Below are positions 1 to 7,537 of a stretch of 15,398 nt of DNA, in pieces. Numbering within the stretch: position 1 is the stretch's first letter; the number at the start of each line of letters is the position of its first letter. This DNA is from Asterionellopsis glacialis (lineage: Eukaryota; Bacillariophyta; Plagiogrammaphyceae; Rhaphoneidales; Asterionellopsidaceae): the NCBI GenBank assembly GCA_014885115.2, contig WKLE02005545.1:1-15398 (forward strand), in the 5' to 3' direction. The notes under the pieces were generated by a model, which was given only the letters and a program-made list of their open reading frames with translations, ran no database searches and was not told the origin of the DNA. A program made the translations under genes and the position numbers.

Positions 1-693
1 AACGCAAATTATAGTACTTCGATTATCATTGCAAAGGAAAGGTACGGTATTTCAGATAACCACAGGACTAGTGTATCGAGCCAATAAATAGACTCGACTC
101 CACCCTTCGCTCCATCTTCTTACTATTAGTTTTTCTCTCGGTACAGAATTCTGTAGAAAAATTCAAAAATAATTGTGTGATTTTTTGTATGGTTTCTTTT
201 TTATCATATATACAGAAAAACCGCGAAAATATATCCGTACAAGTCCTTTGTATTTCCAAAATAGATACCCTATCAAAAAAATCTGTTAAGTAAATTCCAT
301 TGTATGGAAATTATTCCATTATTTACTAAAAACCGTCATTAATACTAATATAAGGATTCTTTCCCGCAATGTATGGTTCGTTCCATAAGTAATATTTCCG
401 TTGATAACGGTTGGAATGTGGTGGTGGTTAAACGAAGGAAATTTCGAAAGTTTTCTTGACAACACGGCGGGAAAAATTCTTTCGTCCGACATGTGTATCC
501 AAGAACACAGTCTTCGTGATCCCGGTTCCGGTTCGACAGAGTACCATTCTCCTGCGGAGTTGCGTTCTATCGTGTTTTGTGGTGTTATGCTTATGCTTGT
601 GCTTGAGCTTGTGCTTGTATTTTTTTTTAAACCCCGCCCATTGCAATGTGTAGAACGACGCAAAGTCGAAACTTTCTCCAGAGAAGAAGGAAA
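1..693. other. Upstream intergenic region of the metalloprotease gene
   Basis: No convincing gene is visible here. The short open frames on both strands have no recognisable motif, overlap one another and have low-complexity composition. The stretch holds a small hairpin (TTCCAT at 295-300 and ATGGAA at 304-309) and a hexamer repeat at 587-616. The last part is presumably the promoter and 5' leader of the metalloprotease gene. No clear TATA box could be assigned. Confidence 0.5.
587..616. repeat. Hexamer microsatellite, five RTGCTT-like units
   Basis: Five consecutive 6-bp units (ATGCTT, ATGCTT, GTGCTT, GAGCTT, GTGCTT) are visible, followed by a T-run. They lie about 80 bp upstream of the chosen start codon of the metalloprotease gene, so probably in its leader or core promoter. 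A simple-sequence origin is the plain explanation. Confidence 0.7.
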
Positions 694-3501
694 ATGAGAC
701 AGAATAAGCTTCTAGTTCTAACCGTGATTGTCATGATGGTTTGTGTGACAGTTGTTGGTGGACACGGTCATCATGATCACGATTATCATGATCACGATCA
801 TCATGATCATCACGGTCATCATCATGGAAGAAATATTGTGGGGGAAGAAGAACATGTACATGACGATAGACATTGTGGTACCAAAGAAATGACTCAAGAA
901 GAAAAGCATGAGGATGCGGAAAAAATGCACCAATGGCACACTCGACGATTACAGGAAACACCATGTATTGGGTGCTATACGATTACTACATATTTTCATG
1001 TTCTTTCAAAAGATAATGGTGATGGAGATATTAGCGATGCAAAACTTCGAGAACAATTGAACATTTTGAATAATGCATATTCCAGTACCCCCTTTCAATT
1101 CAATTTGAAAGAAATTATAAGAACAACAAATAATAAATTTTACAGCGAAGTCAATCCACGAACAGATCCACAGGAGGAAGCTACAATGCATCAACAATTG
1201 CGTAGGGGTAATACAGACACACTAAATGTTTACTTCAATGAAAACACTTGTTGTTTGGGGTATTCTACCATGGCCGTATCTCGTAATGCTATCAATGATG
1301 GTGTTGTCATCCACCGAGGGACTCTCCCTGGAGGAAGTAAAGACCCATATAATCGAGGTAAGACAGCTGTGCACGAGATTGGGCACTGGTTGGGACTTTA
1401 CCACCCATGGCATGGAGGTACCTGTACCGGCGATGGAGATTTCGTGGACGATACACCTCATCAAGCGACATACTCCACAAAATGTGATGGTGTAAAGGAT
1501 ACATGCCCAAATCAACCAGGAAATGACAATGTTAACAATTTTATGGATTATTCAGTAGATGGATGTCTTAATCATTTTACAAAAGGTCAAATTGAACGAA
1601 TGTATGCACAGTGGAATACATACCGTAATCGGGGCAACTCTGATACACCAAATCCTCCAGCTAATCCACCAGCAAATCCTCCGGCTAATCCACCACCACA
1701 GCCTCCTCCTCCTCCACCACCTGTCCCACCACCGACACCAATATTCCCCGACGGGTTTACAATTCTCATGCGAGGAAATGAAATAGTTGCAACCGGACAA
1801 CCCAAGTCTATTTATTCCTTGGGTCTTAACTTGATTCAATATAACAACGGAAAATTTAGAGTCTTGCAGGGTGAGAATGAATTATTTGCTACACCGTACC
1901 AATCACCAGTGGAAGGAGATTTTTTCACCATCCTTCAGGGTGATGGTCACTTACTGACAAGACCAGGAACCCAGGACCGATATAATGGGCCAGTTTGGAG
2001 AACAGGTTCACCAGGAGGTGATGGCAAGTCATATGTTCTTGCAGTAAACTCAGACATGAACAAGATGGGTGTATATGCAATTGATTCCTCAGGACAACTT
2101 ACTTCAGAATATTGGTCTACAGCCGTGTCGGGAAGCACAGTATTTACCCCAGAAAAAACACCGGCTCCAGTAGCACCGGCTCCTCAAACTGCAGCCCCAG
2201 TTGCTCCTCCACCAACTCTCGCACCACAAACTGCAGCTCCAGTTGCTCCTCCACCAACTCTCGCACCACAAACTGCAGCCCCAGTTGCACCTCCACCAAC
2301 CATCGCTCCACAAACCGCAGCACCAGTTGCTCCTCCACCAACCATCGCTCCACAAACCGCAGCACCAGTTGCTCCTCCACCAACTATCGCACCGCAAACT
2401 GCAGCACCAGTTGCTCCTCCACCAACCATCGCACCGCAAACTGCAGCACCAGTGGCTCCTCCACCAACCATCGCACCGCAAACTGCAGCTCCAATTGCTC
2501 CTCCACTGGAACAAGTTCAAGTACCTGCTACTAAGGAACCAGTTGTCTTACTTGAAAAGGGTGATACCATTGAGAATGGAAACTATGTAGAACCACTCAA
2601 TACCAATGTACGATTGACCCAAGAGGCCAACTGTAGGCTCGTTTTAACCAAGTATGGTGAAGTGCTATGGGAGAGTACCCCCAGGTTTGGTGGGGTATGC
2701 TTTACAAAACTTCAAGGAAATGGTGAACTGATTACTCGATTGAAAGCAGGGGGTACTGTTGCTTGGAAAAGTGGTGTCAATGGAGACACAACTCTTGGAT
2801 ATTATGTCGAGTACGACCCAATGTCCAATGAACTATCTGTGATTCAGGGAGATGTTGGAAGTCCTAATCAAAACAAACTATGGTTCAACCCCACCAAAGA
2901 AATCATTGACAAAACAAATGCGCCAAGCTCTAATCCCACGAAAGCACCCATTACAAGTGCTCCAACCCGGAGTCCGACAAAGACTCCAACCGTAGAACCA
3001 ACTCGTAATCCCACTCTCGAACCAACCTTGAATCCATCCAAAGGTTCGCCGCAAGCAGGCCAAGGCTCGTCATACGATGAGACGACACAAGACCAATTAT
3101 CTGGAACAATTGATATAGATGATGTTGCCGATGTCAATATTCACTATGACAATATTGCCGACCCCTATTGTCAACTTGGTGTATCGACATTGACATACTG
3201 TTGTCCTGAAGCTTGTGGGACATGTGGAGGTTTCGAATGTGCGTCTCGATTGGGTGCTGGATCAAATATTTGTTGCGTGAGTAATGTCATTGCAACATTA
3301 CGAGATTGTTCTCAAGTAGGTGCCCCTTGTGTCATTACCAAGGTGGATGATGCACCAGGCGAATATGGTGCGATACCATCTGCTTCTACATCTTTTTCAA
3401 GTGGTGCCTCCTCGAACAATTACTATACGGGTATTGGTAGATTTTTACTGTATGCTCTACCCATTTCTCTAGGAGCTTCCTTGTGGGGGGTCTTTGTTTG
3501 A
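694..3501 (+). CDS. Secreted M43 (pappalysin-type) zinc metalloprotease with two bulb-lectin-like modules
   Basis: This 935-residue protein is predicted to be a secreted or surface-anchored metalloendopeptidase. I chose the ATG at 694 because it directly precedes a signal peptide (residues 1 to about 23); an in-frame ATG at 646 would add 16 basic residues before it. Domains in order: His-rich tract (24-48); CGT motif with Cys61, a possible Cys-switch; catalytic domain with zinc site HEIGHWLGLYH (His227, Glu228, His231, His237), a GDFVDDTP segment, and a Met-turn around Met284 followed by a DxCxxxFTxGQ segment typical of M43B; Pro-rich hinge (320-349); first B-lectin-like module (about 350-480); eight 14-residue Pro/Ala repeats (496-607); second B-lectin-like module (about 613-732); PT-rich linker (about 740-786); ten-Cys module (about 823-886) with CCPEACGTCGG; hydrophobic tail (about 913-935) suggesting a GPI signal or membrane anchor. 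The protease call is firm; the lectin calls are moderate, since the sugar-binding motif is degenerate. No intron is needed. The substrate is unknown. Confidence 0.88.
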   Translation: MRQNKLLVLTVIVMMVCVTVVGGHGHHDHDYHDHDHHDHHGHHHGRNIVGEEEHVHDDRHCGTKEMTQEEKHEDAEKMHQWHTRRLQETPCIGCYTITTYFHVLSKDNGDGDISDAKLREQLNILNNAYSSTPFQFNLKEIIRTTNNKFYSEVNPRTDPQEEATMHQQLRRGNTDTLNVYFNENTCCLGYSTMAVSRNAINDGVVIHRGTLPGGSKDPYNRGKTAVHEIGHWLGLYHPWHGGTCTGDGDFVDDTPHQATYSTKCDGVKDTCPNQPGNDNVNNFMDYSVDGCLNHFTKGQIERMYAQWNTYRNRGNSDTPNPPANPPANPPANPPPQPPPPPPPVPPPTPIFPDGFTILMRGNEIVATGQPKSIYSLGLNLIQYNNGKFRVLQGENELFATPYQSPVEGDFFTILQGDGHLLTRPGTQDRYNGPVWRTGSPGGDGKSYVLAVNSDMNKMGVYAIDSSGQLTSEYWSTAVSGSTVFTPEKTPAPVAPAPQTAAPVAPPPTLAPQTAAPVAPPPTLAPQTAAPVAPPPTIAPQTAAPVAPPPTIAPQTAAPVAPPPTIAPQTAAPVAPPPTIAPQTAAPVAPPPTIAPQTAAPIAPPLEQVQVPATKEPVVLLEKGDTIENGNYVEPLNTNVRLTQEANCRLVLTKYGEVLWESTPRFGGVCFTKLQGNGELITRLKAGGTVAWKSGVNGDTTLGYYVEYDPMSNELSVIQGDVGSPNQNKLWFNPTKEIIDKTNAPSSNPTKAPITSAPTRSPTKTPTVEPTRNPTLEPTLNPSKGSPQAGQGSSYDETTQDQLSGTIDIDDVADVNIHYDNIADPYCQLGVSTLTYCCPEACGTCGGFECASRLGAGSNICCVSNVIATLRDCSQVGAPCVITKVDDAPGEYGAIPSASTSFSSGASSNNYYTGIGRFLLYALPISLGASLWGVFV
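763..837 (+). other. Segment encoding a His/Asp-rich metal-binding-like tract
   Basis: Just after the signal peptide, about 25 residues are almost entirely His, Asp and Gly, in runs such as HHDHDYHDHDHH. Such tracts commonly bind Zn, Ni or Cu. Its position before the catalytic domain suggests a propeptide or a zinc-loading segment, but this is inference. At DNA level it is a CATGATCA-rich low-complexity stretch. Confidence 0.75.
2179..2514 (+). repeat. Coding minisatellite, eight 42-bp units
   Basis: Eight head-to-tail 42-bp units each encode a variant of APQTAAPVAPPPT plus Leu or Ile. Units begin at 2179, 2221, 2263, 2305, 2347, 2389, 2431 and 2473. Units 1-2 end in Leu, 3-7 in Ile, and unit 8 is degenerate (APIAPPLEQ). 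Nearly all differences are synonymous third-base changes or the Leu/Ile change. The array preserves frame and forms a Pro/Ala-rich spacer between the two lectin-like modules. The reverse strand is also open over the array, but only as a repeat artefact. Confidence 0.95.
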
Positions 3502-3591
3502 GATGATATGGCAACAACAACAACGTCCTGACAAAACTAACAAAAAATGATCCAATTTCTTTTTTTAGATGGCTATCAAATAATATATATG

Positions 3592-3597
3592 AATAAA
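3592..3597 (+). terminator. Possible polyadenylation signal of the metalloprotease gene
   Basis: A canonical AATAAA lies 91 bp after the TGA stop at 3499-3501, in an AT-rich context, at a plausible distance for a 3' UTR. Algal polyadenylation signals are often degenerate, so this is suggestive only. Confidence 0.35.
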
Positions 3598-3906
3598 CTT
3601 CCAAGATCAAAAAGTACGTGTGTGTAGGCTAGTTTTCATTCGCATTACAACAGACAGTAGTTCAAAATTACAACTTTTTATAAAATAGATATCATAAATT
3701 CACTTTACATTTGCTTTTTCACCCACTCTTCAATTGTAAAACAGACTATCTATGGTAATAGAGAGAATGTGAGAATGCAGGCAGTAGGTCATTGGAATCA
3801 CCTCAATCGAGTCAATCATCACGCACACTTTCTTACAAAAATGTGATCAGGGGTACCCTACCCCACGAGGTTGTTTGGTCATAAACAACTATTCCTATTC
3901 CTAGTG

Positions 3907-3922
3907 TACCAGTTAACTGGTA
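3907..3922. promoter_or_regulatory. Perfect 16-bp palindrome
   Basis: TACCAGTTAACTGGTA is identical to its own reverse complement over all 16 bases, and the symmetry stops at the flanking bases. Its length and lack of spacer suit a dimeric DNA-binding site. It is more than 700 bp from the next start codon, so its target is unclear. The same CTGGTA/TACCAG halves recur with a 10-bp spacer at 15122-15143. Confidence 0.4.
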
Positions 3923-3964
3923 TTCGTCTATTGTTAGCTATTGTTACACTTATATTGTAAGAGA

Positions 3965-3995
3965 TACGTACGAGTACGTACCTTGTTGTACGTAC
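3965..3995. promoter_or_regulatory. Cluster of three TACGTAC boxes
   Basis: The heptamer TACGTAC occurs at 3965-3971, 3975-3981 and 3989-3995. Each carries the symmetrical TACGTA/ACGT core that bZIP-type factors can bind. Three copies in 31 bp stand out against the surrounding sequence. A role as an upstream regulatory element of the gene at 4665 is inference, and a chance or low-complexity origin is possible. Confidence 0.35.
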
Positions 3996-4664
3996 CTATC
4001 AATACAACGAACGTTGAGAGTTGAGACTCACCTTGTTTTGTAAAGTGACTTTCTTTAATCTTGGATGCGAAAATTCTTTTTAATTGTAAATGAATACTTG
4101 TATACTTTACAGTTAGATGAGTATCGGTTTCCGTTGGGTATTTCCTATCGAAAGGAATTGGCGATGGTTGTTTTACTTGCTCGTTGAAATATATATCTCT
4201 TAATTAAACCATTGTGCCGAAAAAAGCAGGTAGATAGTATATTTCTGATACTAAAAAATGCTTGTATGAAGCATTGTATACATCAAATAATTTACGATGT
4301 CCTCTACTACTATCTGTCTTCTGAACACATCTCAAGGACATTTTTTTCTGATTATCGTAGCGCGAGCCGTGCTTGTCCGCAGTACTAGTACCAGGTAACC
4401 TCTTCATTGTAATCCAGCACTTGGTAAACTTCCTTTGTTCGTCGTGTTTTCTGTTTGTGGGTTTACTCGGGTAGTTTTGAATCTCTGTTTGATTCGGTCT
4501 GAAACCTCATCGAAATCGAACCACGATTCTCCTCATCACCAACCCCTTTCTTGTTTTTGCAAAATCAATTAGTAATTACCACCATCAACTTTATTTCATG
4601 TCATATTAGTAAATTAACCGCAAAGGATCAGGAACCGAATAATATTGATTTGTAAAAAACAATC

Positions 4665-7436
4665 ATGGGTCAAAAACAGAACGTTCGCAACAGTAATAAT
4701 AATAGTGCAACAACTGCTCTTGCTTCGATAGACCAAGTTGACAACAATTTGCACATTAGTCGTAGTACGGACAAAAGAGATGAATCACCAATCCCACGAA
4801 ATGATACTGGAAAAGATGGATCAGTGAATACCTATGAAGCCTTTGTACTAAAGGAAGAAGGAGGAATTGAGTCGGTACTTCCATCGGCAAGAACACCATC
4901 CTTAACGTCACATATAGAAAGTAATACTAGTTTAAGATCACGGAAAGATTCGTACGCTGGAGAATCCTTACTAGACTTGGATGAAGTCTACGGCAATGAT
5001 GATTCGAGTGATACAGATAGTAGTGTCAGTACGATGTATGAGGATCCTGTTTCTTCCATCCCACCCGCTGCGGTTGCTATAGCGAGTCTAAGTGAAACGA
5101 TATCTACATTACCGACGAATGACTCCTCTCCCGAAAAGAATAAGAAGAAAAAATCTTCCAAAGAAGACAGGGAGCTTCGGTTGCTGTCAAGGAAATCCTC
5201 TCCAATACCGATTGATCCAGTAAGTACAAGTGGTTCATCTTCTTCCGGAGCTGAACTACAAGAATTGAAAGAGAAGAATATAAAAAGTCTTGAAATGCAG
5301 ATGGAAAGCCTCCATCCGTTTGATGATAAATTTTACGACAATCGCATCCGTAACTCTCCGCTTGTTAGAAAACGTACGGGCACGTCATCCGTTGTGTCAA
5401 TTGATTCTGCGTACGAGGACAATGTGTCAGCATCATTTACCAAGTTGCAAAGAATACCGTACGTCCATGGTAGTTTCGCTCCAGCTGCTCCCATGATGTT
5501 GCAAGATAGTCGATGGATGAGAATATTGCGTCGAGTAATGCCTGAATCACATGCAGATGCACTTACCATACTTTGCCAAGAACGGAAGTCATCAGCGACA
5601 CTTGTCCCCAATGCTGTACGGATAATGAAATGGGCAGAAAATAACCCTGTCGTGGCAGCCTATGGTATTGTAACTAGCAAGGCGTGGAGCAAACCAGAGT
5701 TGTATTCGAAGAACGCACGACCTCATAGCGCCAAAAACTATTCACGAGACGATGATGCCAATACTGGATTTCGATTCAGACGTTCGGATAGTCAAAATCG
5801 ATTTTCAAGATCTATTGCTAGAGCTCTTGGGAGAAGAAGTGAATCCACATCACAATGTAATGCTCCTGTTTTAGAATGGGATGTATTCCTCGATCCAAAT
5901 TTAGTTCGTAAGCTCGAACATGCACTTCGTGAATCAGATGAACAGAAAGAAACAGGTGACGAAGCAGCCTCCATTGCATCTGACGTGGAAGTAGATCGTT
6001 TGGTCAGTTGTCTTGTCAATCGGATGTTTTTGGCACATGGATCTACCTCCCAATTGGTTTCAGAAGCCTTTGGCTTCAATCGAAAGTATAACTTTGCTAG
6101 TATTGTTGAACAGGGAGAATCACAACGGTTGCACCGACGAAGACGTCCTACTGACTTACCCGATCGAGTAGATTCAAATGAATTTGACACGAAAAAAAGG
6201 TACCAACGTCGGGTGTCAAGTCGTATGTCATTCCTCGCTGAAGCTGAAGCCGAAAGTGACCGTGTGGTTGCACCCTTCGTTCCTGGGAAAGGCCAAGCTA
6301 AGGCTGGGGGTATTTTTGTAGAACGGTGGTTAGCATGTTTCGTCAAAGCATTGCAAATGGCTATTGAGCCCAATGACCATGAAAGCGATCCCTGGATACT
6401 GTTGGATGAATTAGAAAAGAAGAATGAATTAGGGGACGCGGATGACGATGAATTTCGACAAGTAAAGCCACCAATGTGCGGTGTGTTCCTTTGTCTAGGA
6501 TACGACGACCCGAACTCTGCCAAAGCACATAACACAAAAACATGCATGGCACAAAATACAGCAGAGATTGCTCGTCTTTTGGGATCACCACTTCGAGTTG
6601 TCCTTGATTTGAAGTCACGAAGAATCCCACCAAGAGTGTGGGGACGTTTAGTGACAACGTTACATTCCCGTGGTCTTCATGTTGATGGTCTTGGTTCATT
6701 TGATGTAGATGAATTGAGAGATATCGGAAATTTCGTTTCTCCATTAGTGTCACAAATCATCTTTTTCCACTCGGCTGGTGACCTTCAGAGAGCAATCCAT
6801 GCAAATGAAGTAAAGCATGGAGACACTGTTTACTTCAACGCAGGATCTTTGATTTGGAATAAACCCAAAAGTATCGCATCCAAGTTGAGTTGTTGCCATG
6901 CTGCAGACCTCGAATCTGCTATTGATGTGTCTGATATGGTGATGTATAAGCAACAACCTTTCTTTCACCCGTGTGCCTACCCTCACAAGGAATCGAAAGA
7001 TCGATTTACAGATATGGATTGTAAATCAACGTTGGAAGACTACCAAAAGAAACTCAATCTTAATATTGGTTGTTACGTGCAAGAATTTTCAATTAGTGAA
7101 CAGACACTTGATACAATAGTACAACACATGAATAAATACCAAGACATTTACAATCTAGGTCTAGCATGGGGTGGGATCAATGGTAGGACAGCACTTGGTG
7201 TTCTAGGTGATGGGTACTGGAACCAAAGATATATGGGACGCCAATGGGATATGGACGCAGAACCGTCAGATGCTATGCACCTGCTTAACATTGAAGATCA
7301 CCACCTGGTCAAGAAAGCTCTTCAAACTGGTGCTTGGGCTCATGTTGGTATGGTGAATCCGGTGAACGATGTGGGTGGTGACGCTACAGGGGAAGGCGCA
7401 CAACTAAATTTTGAAGCATGCAAACCTGTTGCATAA
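4665..7436 (+). CDS. Unknown 923-residue protein, disordered N-half plus possible alpha/beta-barrel C-half
   Basis: I do not recognise this protein. Its start is the first ATG of a long uninterrupted frame (context AATCATGGG). Gly2 in MGQKQNVR could allow N-myristoylation, weakly. Residues 1 to about 260 are Ser/Asn/Asp/Glu-rich, probably disordered, with a Lys patch (KNKKKKSSK) and Arg/Ser motifs suited to phosphorylation. A more ordered part begins near residue 270. From about residue 605 there are regularly spaced hydrophobic strand-like segments ending in polar residues: CGVFLCLGYDD (605), LRVVLDLKS (643), GLHVDGLGSF (670), VSQIIFFHSAGDL (695), GDTVYFNAGSLIW (719), then DVSDMVMY, LNIGCYVQEFS and IYNLGLAWGGI. 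About eight such segments suggest a (beta/alpha)8-type domain, but the family is not identified and no catalytic site can be named. There is no signal peptide or transmembrane helix, so it is probably cytosolic or membrane-associated. It converges on the ArsA-like gene. Confidence 0.85.
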   Translation: MGQKQNVRNSNNNSATTALASIDQVDNNLHISRSTDKRDESPIPRNDTGKDGSVNTYEAFVLKEEGGIESVLPSARTPSLTSHIESNTSLRSRKDSYAGESLLDLDEVYGNDDSSDTDSSVSTMYEDPVSSIPPAAVAIASLSETISTLPTNDSSPEKNKKKKSSKEDRELRLLSRKSSPIPIDPVSTSGSSSSGAELQELKEKNIKSLEMQMESLHPFDDKFYDNRIRNSPLVRKRTGTSSVVSIDSAYEDNVSASFTKLQRIPYVHGSFAPAAPMMLQDSRWMRILRRVMPESHADALTILCQERKSSATLVPNAVRIMKWAENNPVVAAYGIVTSKAWSKPELYSKNARPHSAKNYSRDDDANTGFRFRRSDSQNRFSRSIARALGRRSESTSQCNAPVLEWDVFLDPNLVRKLEHALRESDEQKETGDEAASIASDVEVDRLVSCLVNRMFLAHGSTSQLVSEAFGFNRKYNFASIVEQGESQRLHRRRRPTDLPDRVDSNEFDTKKRYQRRVSSRMSFLAEAEAESDRVVAPFVPGKGQAKAGGIFVERWLACFVKALQMAIEPNDHESDPWILLDELEKKNELGDADDDEFRQVKPPMCGVFLCLGYDDPNSAKAHNTKTCMAQNTAEIARLLGSPLRVVLDLKSRRIPPRVWGRLVTTLHSRGLHVDGLGSFDVDELRDIGNFVSPLVSQIIFFHSAGDLQRAIHANEVKHGDTVYFNAGSLIWNKPKSIASKLSCCHAADLESAIDVSDMVMYKQQPFFHPCAYPHKESKDRFTDMDCKSTLEDYQKKLNLNIGCYVQEFSISEQTLDTIVQHMNKYQDIYNLGLAWGGINGRTALGVLGDGYWNQRYMGRQWDMDAEPSDAMHLLNIEDHHLVKKALQTGAWAHVGMVNPVNDVGGDATGEGAQLNFEACKPVA

Positions 7437-7537
7437 TCGCATATCGTAAATTGGTATCGACTTTAGAAGAACAAGAAAAATGTAGCAAACATAAACAAAA
7501 TGTAGAGCACTTTTAAAAAGCTAGTACTAACTTTCTT
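7437..7537. other. Short convergent 3' spacer
   Basis: Only 101 bp separate the TAA of the 923-residue gene from the stop of the minus-strand ArsA-like gene. Both 3' UTRs must fit here or overlap. No AATAAA is visible on either strand within it. Confidence 0.7.

Larger units (their letters stand above)
3502..4664. other. Intergenic region between the metalloprotease and the 923-residue gene
   Basis: About 1.16 kb without a supportable gene. The only sizeable open frame (4204-4407, minus) has no recognisable motif. Visible structure: the possible AATAAA near 3592, an 8-bp palindrome GGGTACCC (3851-3858), a 16-bp palindrome (3907-3922) and three TACGTAC boxes (3965-3995). The last 300 bp are AT-rich and probably hold the promoter and leader of the downstream gene. 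Confidence 0.5.

Noticed and set aside
646..693. Earlier in-frame start of the metalloprotease
   Set aside because: It would place 16 basic, polar residues before the signal peptide; the ATG at 694 gives a normal secreted N-terminus.
2179..2514. CRISPR-like array
   Set aside because: The units are adjacent, with no unique spacers, and encode an in-frame Pro/Ala repeat.
2104..2534. Open frames on both strands and in several frames across the 42-bp repeat array
   Set aside because: A 42-bp unit is divisible by three, so any stop-free unit stays open in all copies. The plus frame starting at 694 is the one continuous with protease and lectin-like sequence.
4511..4530. Possible tRNA T-arm (GGTTCGATT on the minus strand)
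   Set aside because: The flanking bases do not form the T-stem, and no acceptor or anticodon stem could be built around it.
5792..6547. 251-codon minus-strand open frame inside the unknown 923-residue gene
   Set aside because: It has no recognisable domain and lies fully antisense to a longer frame with coherent domain-like composition.
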